DNA of 64,000 nucleotides. It comes from Tetracentron sinense (lineage: Eukaryota > Streptophyta > Magnoliopsida > Trochodendrales > Trochodendraceae). The stretch is taken from assembly GCA_015143295.1 (NCBI GenBank), contig CM026565.1, forward strand, positions 14,320,041 through 14,384,040, given 5' to 3'. The position numbers were made by a program, and so were the translations under genes. The notes beneath the pieces are model-generated. The model did no database searches, had not been told where the DNA came from, and saw only the letters and a program-made list of their open reading frames with translations. How positions within the stretch are numbered: the first letter of the stretch is position 1; every line of letters begins with the position of its first letter. Positions 38,507 to 49,648 of this stretch are shown piece after piece.

Positions 38507-41058
38507 TGTAGCACCCCGGATTTTTCTATACTTAATGAATACCGTTTTCGTAGCTACTTGGCCTTCCTCATAGTATAATTAATAAATAAGGAAGAAATTA
38601 GAAATTTCGAAACGTCAAAAATGTTTCTTTTCGAAGTACGAACCCAACGCAAGTTGAATCGTCAAAATCGGATGAACGAGTCAAAAGATATGGCCAAAAC
38701 AGTCTGGACCTGCAGGCAATCGTAGCTCGGAAGGCACTAAGGACGTAGCTCTGATAACGTATACGTTGTGCATCCGTTGTGCAACAGACAACGGGTACAT
38801 TGTACAGCAAACAACGTGTACGTTGTACAGCTCACGACGGGCACGTTGTACATAAGACAACAGCACAATGTGTTTGGCACTATTCACAGCACAACGTGTT
38901 TGGCACTATTCACAGCACAACGTGTTCGGCAATATTCACAGCACAACGTGTTCGGCACTATTCACAGCACAACGTGTTTGGCACTATTCACAGCTCAACG
39001 TGTTCGGCACTCGTGTTTTTGCAGAAATTTCAGTAAGGGTATTATGGTCTTTTGGTCGGTTCACTCTTACCTTAAGAGTTTAACCCGAGCCTTTAGGGCT
39101 CATTCTCAACACTTAGAGGATTTGGGGGATTAGAAGAGAGGAGAAAGGGTTTCCTAAGCTAGGGTTTTGCTTTTGGAGAAGAATCAAAGGGGTTTTGAGA
39201 CCCTAGATCACTTCAAGTCCGGTTTTTCTCCAAGATCACGGCTCAAGCGCTCGTGGAGAGCGTTCTCCAAGCTAGGGCAGCAACCCAAGCACGTTTTTGA
39301 AAGGGGTTTCTTCCCCAACTCAAGTCTCCTTCAAGTAAAGGTGTTCTTCTTTCAAGTTGGAGCTTCAATAAAGGTTTCTACCAAGGATCAAGCCTTGATC
39401 TAAGGTTAGTGCACCCTACTAACTTTCCCTAGCAAAAATCTAGGTTTTCTATATGAAAATGTGATTCTTTATATTATGTTTTCCTTTTTATGAAATGTAT
39501 TATCCCCCATTAAATATAAACAAGATAATGGAAAAGGTGTGGATGTGTGGATGGAATGTTGGATACGGCGATTGGATGCCGAATGTGTGATGTATGATGT
39601 GTGGGTTGTGGATTGAAAAATGGAGGATGAGCATTGTACAAATAACAAACTTACCATTGTGTGATTGAATGGAAAATATGCATTAAAAAGAAGGAGATAA
39701 ACTACTAAGGAATAATGTATGAAAGTGTTTGACAAAATGCCTAAACTATGAATAAATGATCTCAATAAAGGATATAGAAATGGGTTTTATGCATGCGTTC
39801 CTATAAATGATAAATTGATCAAATGTTATGCAAACTACTTAAGTTACCTATGTTCATATCATGAATTGAATTGTAATGTCATATCTTGGTTATCCTCATT
39901 ATCCTCATTATCATGATTGTCACTATTGACACGTACACGAGCACGCATGATAGCATGAACCGAGATTTCAAGAGTATGTGCATATAATAAACAACAAGAA
40001 AATATTGCATATCAAGGAGGTTGGTAGCCCAGGGACATTCGGGTACTAACCTCAGGCTCACAAGTGCATTGGATATCAAGGAGGTTGGTAGCCCAGGGAC
40101 ATTCGGGTACTAACCTCTGGCTCACAAGTGCATTGCATATCAAGGAGGTTGGCAGCCCAGGGAGATTTGGGTGCTAGCCTCTGGCTCACAAGAAAACCAA
40201 ACATTGCATATCAAGGAGGTTGGTAGCCCAGGGACATTTGGGTACTAACCTCTGGCTCACAAGTGCATTGCATATCAAGGAGGTTGGTAGCCCAGGGAGA
40301 TTCGGGTGCTAGCCTCTGGCTCACAAGTTACAAGATGAAAGTTTACAAGAAGATGATCATGCATTCACGCATGCATGCATACATGATTTTCCACGAGGCA
40401 TACCAAGGCATGACATGGGATTTCAAGCATGAGTTTTATCGGAGTTTTAGCATTCATGCACACACGTTAGTATGATTGCACTTTTCCATGCCTTATGCTA
40501 TTTCTCTGGTGATGCTATTACTGCTTTATATGGTATTACTGTTGTGTGCTTTTATTATTGTTATGGTTTGCTAGTAGCGTGTACTCGCTGAGTATTCCAT
40601 GCTCAGCCATACTTTCATGTCGGCAGGTGCACGAGCCCCTCTTGACATATGTGATCAGGGTCCTTGGATAGAGGAGGACTACGGCAAGGAAGAACCGTAT
40701 GAGGATCTAGCAGTCGAGCCTCAGGCGGAGGCGAGAGACTTAGACCATTGGCCCCACGGGGGTGACTATTGATCGACATAGTGTTGGGTCTTATGTATTT
40801 TGATATTTTGATAGGTGGGTCTGTCCACCATAGACTTAGATATGTTTTGTATGTATGTTAACTTGGAATACTATTTTAGAAATCTTAGAAGAAAAGAAAA
40901 AGTTAGTTTACGCTTCCGCATTTATGTTTAGTTTCCGCGCTCTGATTATCATTGTTTAGTACGTTAATTATCTTGTTCATGACAGGATGGTTTGGTAGGT
41001 ACGTATAGTCACGCCTAAAGTATCCCTAAACTCCTAGGGGGTATTTTGGGGCGTTACA
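38507..41058 (+). mobile_element. Solo LTR, backbone B with Q cassette (mosaic)
   Basis: Starts TGTAGCACCCCGGAT and ends GGTATTTTGGGGCGTTACA. It has a perfect TSD, CATAG (38502-38506 and 41059-41063). The 5' 80 bp and everything from about 39,400 on are B-like, including the GGTTGGTAGCCC hairpin array (40013-40330) and conserved block at 40587. The stretch from about 38,640 to 39,310 is A-like and carries the Q repeat (38,860-39,010). Confidence 0.9.
40013..40330 (+). repeat. Hairpin array in B+Q LTR, ~62-bp units
   Basis: Five units of ATCAAGGAGGTTGGTAGCCC - loop - GGGTACTAACCTC followed by TGGCTCACAAG. Arm changes are mostly pairing-neutral: the last unit has GGTT opposite AGCC, which allows a G-U pair in RNA. 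Confidence 0.88.
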
Positions 41059-41369
41059 CATAGTGCCCAAATTAAAAATAAGAGATCCAAACACCTCAAA
41101 ACCAATTCTAACATTTATGTGATATTGAAATAAAGATGTCATAAGAGACCAAATAAAAATCGAGTCTATGTTATGATTGGTGCACAATTATATGATTAAG
41201 ATTTACATTAGAAACGAAAAAAATCTTGGTGCACAAATCGGGCATATGAGATCCAAATACCTGGAAACCAATTCCAGTACTTATGTCATATTGAAATAAG
41301 GATGTTAGACGAGATGACATCAAAAATCTAATCCCAATTAGGATTTGACTCAAAATTGTAGGTTTATAC
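41059..41369. repeat. Diverged satellite array, block 10
   Basis: Less than two monomers between the B+Q LTR and the foldback element, starting with the CATAG duplication. Confidence 0.8.
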
Positions 41370-41892
41370 TGATTTAGAGACTTAAATAATACTCCTCAAA
41401 GGCCGCTATTGATGGGAGACGTGAAATCAAATCCCGTTTCTCATAGACCAGGCAACTCGATCGAGATCTAGTAATGGGCCCTACCTTATTGGCCAACCCA
41501 CCTCAGTAGGTCCCACCCCGTAGGCTTCCCCACCTGAGTAGAGAGATGTCCCTGCATCATCCACCCACACTTGTGAGGAAACTCGAACCTCAGACCAGTT
41601 CTGCTACAATTTGATGTAGTGACTTAATCAATACTCCACAAAAGCTGCGACTGATGAAAGCATGAGATTAAATACCCTTATCTCATATCTCCCTAGGTTA
41701 CCCCGTCAAGACCTCCATGTGGGCCTACCCTGTGGGCTACCCTACCTCAGGCCCCACCCTATGGGCCAATGGGGTGACGCCCACTAGGAGGTCTCAACTG
41801 GATTGTCTGGGCTATGAGATAAAGGATTTGATCTCACGCCTCCTATCAGTCGCAGATTTTGGAGAGTATTGGTTAAGTTCCTGCATCATAGA
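41370..41892. mobile_element. Foldback / MITE-like element, one and a half copies
   Basis: In the second copy, the left arm 41620-41676 (GACTTAATCAATACTCCACA... GCGACTGATG...) pairs with the right arm 41821-41878 (CATCAGTCGC-like... GGAGAGTATTGGTTAAGT). This gives a ~55-bp imperfect inverted repeat around a ~145-bp GC-rich centre. A first copy, 41376-41619, shows the same left arm (GACTTAAATAATACTCC... CGCTATTGATGGGAGACGTGA) but lacks a matching right arm. The centre holds repeated CCACCTCAG/GGGCC motifs; no ORF. Confidence 0.7.
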
Positions 41893-43350
41893 CTTTACGT
41901 GTTTTTAAAAGGATAACTACAGAACTTTGGTGCTCAAATCAGATATATAAGGTCTAAACACCTCGAAACTAATTCAAACACTTAAGATATATTGAAATAG
42001 AAGTGTCAGAAAAGACTAGATAAAAAATTGAGTCCAAGTGATAATTGGCGCACAATTGTAGGTTTAGGCTTTACAGTAATAACGAAAGAGACAACTAGGA
42101 AATCTCAGTGACCAAAATCTGGCATACGAGGTCCAAATAGCTCGAAACCAATTCCAAGATTGAGTTTATATTGAAATAAACTATATTAAAAACGGTTCTT
42201 AGGTTAAAAATTAACGTAAAAGTATAAGTTTAGGCTTAACGGTCTTAACAAAGGAGATAACTAGGGAACTTGGGTACCCAAATCGGGTTTAACCAATTCC
42301 AATACTTATTAAAATAAATTTAACAAAAGATATTACATAAAAAATTGAGTTTAGTTTAGAAATTTACGCAAAATTATAAATTTAAGCTTTACTATTTTTC
42401 ATCAAAGACTATTGGGAGAAATCTCAGTGCCCAAAGTGAGAATAAGAGATCCAAACTTGTCGAAATCAAGTCTAACACTTATGATATATTGGAAGAAAGA
42501 TGTTATGAGAGACCACATCAAAAACCGAGTCTATGTTTAGGCTTTAATGGTATAAACAAAAGAGACATCTAGGAAACCGAGGTACCCAAATCATGCATAA
42601 CAGTTCCATATACCTCGAAAATAATTCCAATTTTTACGTAATATTGAAATAAAGATGTTAAATGAGATGATATAAAAAATCGAGTCCAAATTAGGATTTG
42701 ACGCAAGATTGTAGGTTTAGACTTTACGCAATTTTAAAAGAGAGAACTAAAGATCCTCGGTGCCAAAATCGGGCATATAAGGTCTAAACAACTCGAAACC
42801 ACTTCTAACACTTAGAGATATATTGAAATAGAAGTGTCAGAAAAAACTATATCAAAAACTGAGTTCAAGTTATAAATTGGTGCACAATTGTAGGTTTAGG
42901 CTTCATAGTAATAATGAAAGAGACAACTAGGAAACCTCAGTGCACTAATCGGGCATACGAGGTCCAAACAACTTGAAACCAATTCCAAAAATGATCTTAT
43001 ATTAAAATAAACGTTTCAGAAGCAACTACATCAAAAAGGGATACGAAGTTAGGAATTGGAGCAAAAGTATAGGTTTGGGCTTAACGGTCTTAAAAGATAG
43101 ACAACTAGGGAACTTCGGCCCCTAAATTGGGCATACGAGGTCGAAACACCTCGAAAGCAATTCAAACACTTAGGTTATATCAAATTGAGTTTAGGTAAGG
43201 AATTGACACAAAATTTTAGATTTAGGGTTTACAGTTTTTTAACAGAGGCAAATGGGAAAATCTATTTAAATATAACCTAACACTTATGTTATATTGAAAT
43301 AAAGATGTCATAAGAGACTATATCAAAATCCAGTAGGTTATAGTAGATTG
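41893..43350. repeat. Diverged satellite array, block 11 (right edge)
   Basis: Last satellite monomers, ending near AAGAGACTATATCAAAATCC, after which the copia LTR begins. No satellite is seen to the right of this point in the window. Confidence 0.85.
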
Positions 43351-43569
43351 CTGTTAGGGTTCAAGAAAAGAGAAGAAGAGAGAAGAAGGAAAGGAAAAGA
43401 GAGAATAAGGAAGTTAGGGTTTCTTTTCTTTATAATGACTATATACTTGGCTAATACAAAAGATGGGCCCAAGGCCCGTACTTGAGAGAACAAAGAATAA
43501 AACATAAGAGTTGGGCCTACAACATAAGAGAGGCCCATCACTGCACTATACCCACAATAATACCAATAC
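43351..43569 (-). mobile_element. Ty1/copia LTR (3' LTR, minus strand)
   Basis: TGTTAGGGTTC at 43351 is the reverse complement of an AACA terminus. The other end, AATACCAATA, abuts CTCCTCCTCAAGCTGG, the complement of a GAGGAGGAG polypurine tract and the GCTTGAGG end typical of copia pol. The length of about 220 bp suits a short copia LTR. No matching LTR is found at the other end. Confidence 0.6.
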
Positions 43570-44852
43570 TCCTCCTCAAGCTGGTGTGTATATGTCACAC
43601 ATGCCCAACTTGGTAAGTATGTTTGATAAGTGATAGCTTGGGACTCTCTTGGTTAAAATATTTGCAAGTTTGCCATTAGTCTTCACATATGGCGATCAAT
43701 CTCAATATGCTTTGTTATGTCATGTTGAAATGGGTTGTGTGCAATGCTAATCGCTGCTCTATTGTTGCAGTAAAGACTCATATGTTTGGCCACTGGAAAT
43801 CCAAGCTCCTCCATGAGCCATGGCTCTGAACTTAGCTTCTGCCCTAGACCTTGCCACAACAATCATGCAATATCCAGATGTAGATCTTCTATCCAAGACA
43901 GATCCTGCCCAATCAGCATCGGTGTATGCTTCAACTCTTAAGTACCCATGACAACCAAAGATGATCAATTTCCCAAGAGAGGATTTCAAGTACCTGAAAA
44001 TCTTGTAGACTGCCTCTTGATGAGAGGTTTTTGGAGCATGCATGTACTGGTTGTTGATCACGCTAACTGCCTAGGCTATATCAGGGCGAGTGAGAGAGAG
44101 GTAGATAAGACGACCAACAAGCCTCTGATATCTCCCTGCATCACCAAGAGGCTCACCACCATCATCTGCTAACTTGTGATTCTGCTCTATTGGAGCATTC
44201 AAAGGTTTGCATCCCAACATCCCTATTTCATTCCTATTTCTTTGTAAAGATCTAAGATGTATTTCCTTTGTGAGATAAATATGCCTCATTTTCTTGATTT
44301 GACAACTTCTATACCAAGAAAGTACTTTAACTGCCTTAGGTCCTTTATCTCAAACTCTGTAGCTAATTAAGATTTTAACCTCTTAATTTCCTTCGTATCA
44401 GATCCTGTCAAAACTATGTCATCCACATAGACTATAAGGGCAGTTTTCTTACCCTGACAGTGTTTAATAAACAGAGTATGATCGGCTTGGCTTTAAGTAT
44501 ACCCTTGTTTCTTCATGACACCGTTGAACCTTTCAAACCAGGCACAAGGGGACTGTTTCAACCCATATAGGACCTTCTTTAATTTACAAATTTTCCCTTG
44601 TGCTGAACGATCATGTAAACTTCATCCACTAAGTCTCCACGAAGGAAGATGCTCTTCACATCAAATTGATGAAGAGGACAGTCTTGGTTGGCAGCCAGAG
44701 AGAGGATCACATGGATAGAATTCATTTTAACCACAGGAGCAAATGTCTCACGGTAGTTAATGCTATGAGTTTGGGTGAAACCCTTTGAGACCAGTATAAC
44801 CTTGTATCTTTCCACAGAACCATCTGACTTGTTTTTCATTGTTAAGACACAC
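43570..44852 (-). pseudogene. Ty1/copia reverse transcriptase-RNase H, decayed
   Basis: Minus-strand frames read a copia RT. The first block is G-F-T-Q-T...Y-R-E-T-F-A-P-V-V-K and H-Q-F-D-V-K-S-I-F-L-R-G-D-L (44579-44839). The catalytic Y-V-D-D sits near 44405-44440, then L-V-G-R-L-I-Y-L-S-L-T-R-P-D-I-A (44071-44289). RNase H follows with Y-T-D-A-D-W-A-G and R-R-S-T-S-G-Y-C (43759-44061). At least three frame changes and several stops break it, and a small deletion lies in the C-terminal RNase H region. It continues upstream beyond the nested solo LTR, at 46567-46933. Confidence 0.88.
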
Positions 44853-46566
44853 TGTCATGCCCCGAAAATCAATACAATTCATATCTCATAAATGCACGGA
44901 TTTCTAGGTGTGGACCTGGAACAAATCCCAAGACTAAATGGAAATAATTCAAATTAATCCATTAAACAGAAGTGTATATCGAGCCACTAAAATAAATCGA
45001 CGACAATAACCAAATAAAAGAGACATTTTTCAGTATAATAAGGGTGAGCATGACGGCTCAGCAAAAGAACACATCAAACAAGCAATAATTATACCATGAC
45101 AAATGCAATAAATTATGCAACAAAATATTGCAACATATGCAATTTATTTATACACAAGTTTCACAATTTACCGTTAATTCAATTATTGGTCACGGTCTCA
45201 TGTCCATAGGATTCAAACTGATATCGTCCTACTGACATTCTTTTATTGGCAACACTAAGCTCATCCAATCGGGTTCCCACAAAGTTCGCCCTTCATTTAT
45301 TTGATCTAACGAGTTTCTCACTCCATTAGTCAAATGGTCATTTGGTTTATCATTAATCTTCCAATACTATTCTTAGGATCACACTAAGTTTACCCAATTT
45401 TCACTTTTGGACTCTCACAAAGTTCACCCGAGGATTCTCTTCTGGGCATCGTACTAAAGTTCTCCCACAAGTGAACCCCACTCAAGGTTTTGGTCTTTTA
45501 TTAAAATCTGGATTTATTAAATGACATACGAGACAATATTCATAAATTAAACATGTCATGTACATAAATAATTAATAAACAAAATAATAATTGACAAGAG
45601 TATGCATGATTTCATCATATAATTTACAATAGTTAAGAATATTAAATATAAATAATATATTCAATTAAAGTATCTTAGAAAAATTTCTCTTTTCCCGTTT
45701 TTGATTTTCGACTAAGGTTTTGACCCACAAAACTATTGATTTTGGGACAACTTTCTTCACGAAAGTTGTAGATCTTTTCGAGCTCTTCGAAAGATGTACT
45801 GCCGAACCAAAATCAGAATTAAGGTCATAAAGTTATGACCCGTATAGCGAAACTGAGTAAATTTCCTTTAAATTAATTTAATTCTGAAAATTCACCAATT
45901 ACAATCTCTTTAGATCTCTCATGTTTTCTTCCCTAAAATTCCGTTTTTCTCAATGGTTTTCATCCCTAAATTCAATACATTATTTTTCTGACATTTAATC
46001 CGTTTATGATTAATTATAGATGTAAAACAGGAGTTGGAACAACAAGATTTAAACATCAAAATATACTAAGTTTAATTCTAGGATTTTAAGAATTACCTAA
46101 AATATTACTCAGAATTTTAAAGTCTAATTTATAAGTTTCTAGCGTGACTCATCATTCTTATAAATCCAAAACATAATCAAAACCTAGAACTAAGGTGGAG
46201 TGTTCACTTGCCTCAATAATTTAATCTACCACGAGGAAGAACGAGCTTTGGAATCGCGATCTCCTTTCTTGAAAACTCTTCCTAACGTGAAAACCCTACT
46301 TTTTTTCTCTCCCATGTTCTATTATTTAAACATTGTGTTCTGTGTATTCTGAAATTGGGTTTACCACTTTCTATTTATATTAACCCTTTTTTTTTTAACG
46401 GTAAGATTTATATTACCACTTTCTATTTATATTAACCCTATTATTTATTTACCGGAATATCATTAGTGACTCTTGTTTGTCTACACTACTAATTAAATCT
46501 CAGTCAAGGTTATTCTTATTTCCTCATTTATTTTCACACCAGCTAATTAATTTCTAGGTCACTACA
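44853..46566 (-). mobile_element. Solo LTR (family D) inside the copia pol
   Basis: The minus-strand LTR has left end TGTCATGCCCCGAAAATC and right end CTAGGTCACTACA. Flanking pentamers CACAC (44848-44852) and CCCAC (46567-46571) match at 4 of 5, an aged TSD. Copia coding sequence continues on either side. It carries a related hairpin (GGTGAGC-ATGACG-GCTCAGC, near 45043-45062). The rest is AT-rich with no ORF. Confidence 0.78.
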
Positions 46567-46933
46567 CCCACTTACATCCAACCGGTTTCTTTCCCTTTGG
46601 TAGGTTAACCATTTCTCATGTGCCACTTTACTCAAGAGCCCCCATTTCTTCACACATCGCATCCTTCCACTTAGAATGGGCAAGTGCTTTAGAAACACTG
46701 CAAGGCAAAGACACCGAAGACAAGAAAGAGGAAAATGTATGATAGGAAGGAGACAACGATTTGTAAAAATAAAATTAGAGATAGGATGGTGAGTACAAGA
46801 TCTAACTCCCTTCCGCGGCACTAAGGAGATCGGAATCATCAACAGTTGACTCAGAATCATTACCTGAGTTGGAAGGATTCGGATCTGAGGGAGAATCTTG
46901 GCATGGAGCGTGAAGCATAGGTCGTGGTCGCCT
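46567..46933 (-). pseudogene. Ty1/copia pol, integrase-RT linker fragment
   Basis: The minus strand reads the low-complexity S/D/P-rich linker and the start of the RT region: H-H-P-I-S-N-F, S-S-V-S-L-P-type serine run, and a W-K-D-A-M-x-E-E-M-like motif across two frames (46543-46860). This is the stretch that precedes copia RT. It is interrupted by frameshifts and ends abruptly at the LTR beginning at 46934; integrase, protease and gag are missing. Confidence 0.7.
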
Positions 46934-48024
46934 TGTGATGACCCGAATACTTTTAGAAATATATTAAATATTAAATATTTGATATTAGGAAATTCATATT
47001 ATTACTTAAGCATATGATTTAATGAATGTAAATGTTGCCTAAGTATATGCTTATATACTATGTATTAAACTTAATATTAATACATGTATATAATAAGAAG
47101 GGGACATTAGCTAGGATTATAACATGTGGCAAAAGTGTCACTTGTCAATCCCCTAGTAGGGACGTCCAAGGATTAATCATGGTTGGAGATATTTAACCAA
47201 GAATAGTTAAACATAGGTTAGCTGATGTGTTAATCATGAATTAGATGCATTAATCACCACACATCATCATCTATGTGATGGACGTACAAGATACAATCTT
47301 GGGGTAGCTAGTGCCACATGGCACCTCATTTACGATGTTTATGAACCAAATTAGGGAGGAAGACCAAAGGTCTCTTAACATGGATTGTACTTCACACTCA
47401 ACCAAGTTAAACTTAGGTCAGTAATTTATCTTGATTAGGTTAGTCCATCAATCTAATGCATGTTTAATGAACCTAGTCACTAGAGTAAAGACTAGTTAAG
47501 ACAAATTCTTTGGAAAGAAAGAGTGCACGCCTAACTAAATTGACCTTAGGTTAGTGACTTACCTTAGTTGGTTAGTTCAGGAATCTAGGTTGAGGTTATA
47601 ACCTTCAAGTTAACTAGAAGATATAAACATGAATCTCATTTATAAGATAGTTCATGAATATTTTATGATGAATGAAATATTAGATGGATTCTTAAATGGG
47701 ATAGTGCTCACGCCCAACTAAGTTGACCTTGGTTAGTAACTTACTTAGGTTAAGTAAACCATAAAGTTAACTTAGGAAAGCATCTAATTTAATAAGATGC
47801 ATGTATTATATATGAAGATAATAAGATTAACCATGGGTTAAAGTTCAACTATAGTTAGGTTAGTGACATGTGTCATGAATCTAAAGTGATTCATGAACTA
47901 AAAAGAGTTGAATCTAATTATGGGAATGAACCCATTAAATTAGATGCATGGAAACAATGAAATTCATGAACCATTATTACTAAAGGGAATGAACCAAGAG
48001 TTAATGATGGGTAAGACCCTTGCC

Positions 48025-48032
48025 TATATAAA
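48025..48032 (+). promoter_or_regulatory. TATA box of LTR-F
   Basis: CTATATAAAGAAG is a strong plant TATA box. It is followed about 30 bp downstream by CACCCATTTTGTGCTCACTTC, a plausible start region of an LTR transcript. Confidence 0.5.
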
Positions 48033-48404
48033 GAAGACCCCACACCCATTTTGTGCTCACTTCATTTGTACCATCCTCTAGAGAGGTTAGAGACCTCACG
48101 CCCACTTCTTGATGCTCATTCCATTTGGTGCGAAGCCATAAAATATTAGAGAGAAAGAAAGGAAAGAGAGAGAGGAAAGAAAGAAGAAAGAGAGAAAAAA
48201 AAAATCGTGCCGGTCCGACTGACTTCGGATTCGAAACCCATCGTCAAAGAAAGAGTAAGTGATATTCGGTGATATTATTCTAGATCATATCCTATAATGA
48301 AGGTTAGTAAAAACAGTAAGTAATATTCGATAATATCATTCTAAATAGTATTTTAGAACAAAGGTTATGATTAAATGATGAATATCCTACTATATTTATG
48401 GATA

Positions 48405-48670
48405 ATAGTTTGGTGTTACTATGATAAAATTCTTGAAAATAGTATGGTGTTACTATGTTAAATTTCTGAAATTAGTATAAAAAATACTGGAAAATAGTAT
48501 GGTATTACTATGTTAAATTTCTAGAAAATAGTATAAGGAATACTGGAAATTAGTATAATAATACTATGGTAAAATATTAAATGATATGATGTTATTATAT
48601 TGAAATTCTTAAGAAAAATAGTATAATAATATTATATGGAATTTCTGGAAAAATAATAAGAAAATATTAT
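48405..48670 (+). repeat. Short AT-rich tandem repeat in LTR-F
   Basis: Six to eight copies, about 35-40 bp apart, of AATAGTATGGTGTTACTATG or derived forms. Confidence 0.75.
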
Positions 48671-49319
48671 GTAAGATGTTAATGAGATAGAATGATGATA
48701 CTATAATAGTAAGTTACATTTTATACATATATTACATTCTATGATAAGGAAATTAACGTAATTAAAGTATGGAAAATGATTATTCTAAGTTATGAAATTA
48801 TAGTCATGAGATAGCTATAATAAAGATAATTAGAATCAAAGTTGATGTAGAGCCCCGGACCTTTTCACATTTAATGCATGACACTTTCGTTGCCATTTTG
48901 CCTTTAAAGAGGTATAATTAATAAATAAGGAAGAAATTGGAAATTCCGAAATGTGAATCGTCAAAATCGGACGAACGAGTCAAAAGATATGGCCAAAACA
49001 GTCTGAACCTGCAGGCAATCGTAGCTCGGAAGGCACTAAGGACGAGCTCTGGAGAGGCACTAAGGACGTAGCTCGGAAGGCGCTAAGGACGTAGCTCGGA
49101 AGGCGCTAAAGACGTAGCTCTGATCAGGTGCTCTGACAACGTGCTCTGATAAGGCATAGACAACGCATAGACAACGTACTCTGATAACGTAGCTCGAGCT
49201 CTGATAACGTATTTGTTGTGCATCCGTTGTGCAACAGACAACGGGTACGTTGTACAGCAAACAACGTATACGTTGTACAGCACGACGGGCACGTTGTACA
49301 TAAGACAACGTGACAACGG

Positions 49320-49648
49320 GTTCGGCACTATTCACAGCACAACGTGTTCGGCACTATTCACAACGGACAACGTGTTCAGCACTATTCACAGCACAACGTG
49401 TTCAGCACTATTCACAACAGACAACGTGTTCAGCACTATTCACAGCACAACGTGTTCGGTACTATTCACAGCACAACGTGTTCGGCACTGTTCACAGCAC
49501 AACGTGTTCGGCACTATTCACAGCACAACGTGTTCGGCACTATTCACAGCACAACGTGTTCGGCACTATTCACAGCACAACGTGTTTGGCACTGTTCACA
49601 GCACAACGTGTTAGGCACTGTTCACAGCACAACGTGTTGGGCACTCGT
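49320..49648 (+). repeat. Q cassette in 5' LTR, 26-bp repeat
   Basis: Tandem copies of the unit with core ACAACGTGTTCGGCACT. A few units near the start have CAACGGACAACG variants. All three plus frames are open for up to 148 codons by repeat periodicity alone. Confidence 0.9.

Larger units (their letters stand above)
46934..48845 (+). mobile_element. Partial LTR (family F), cut by the chromovirus insertion
   Basis: TGTGATGACCCGAATAC is a typical plant LTR start, and it begins where the copia sequence stops. AT-rich DNA follows with repeated TTAGGTTAGTGACTTA-like segments (47,400-47,760) and repeated AATAGTATGGTGTTACTATG units (48,405-48,560). The 5' LTR of the chromovirus starts at 48846, so any remainder of family F would lie beyond that element, in or past the gap. 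No coding region is seen. Confidence 0.55.

Noticed and set aside
41581-41640. tRNA-derived SINE promoter (GGTTCGAGTTTCC-like B box on the minus strand)
   Set aside because: The B-box match is partial, no A box was found at the right distance, and the inverted-repeat arms explain the region better as a foldback element.
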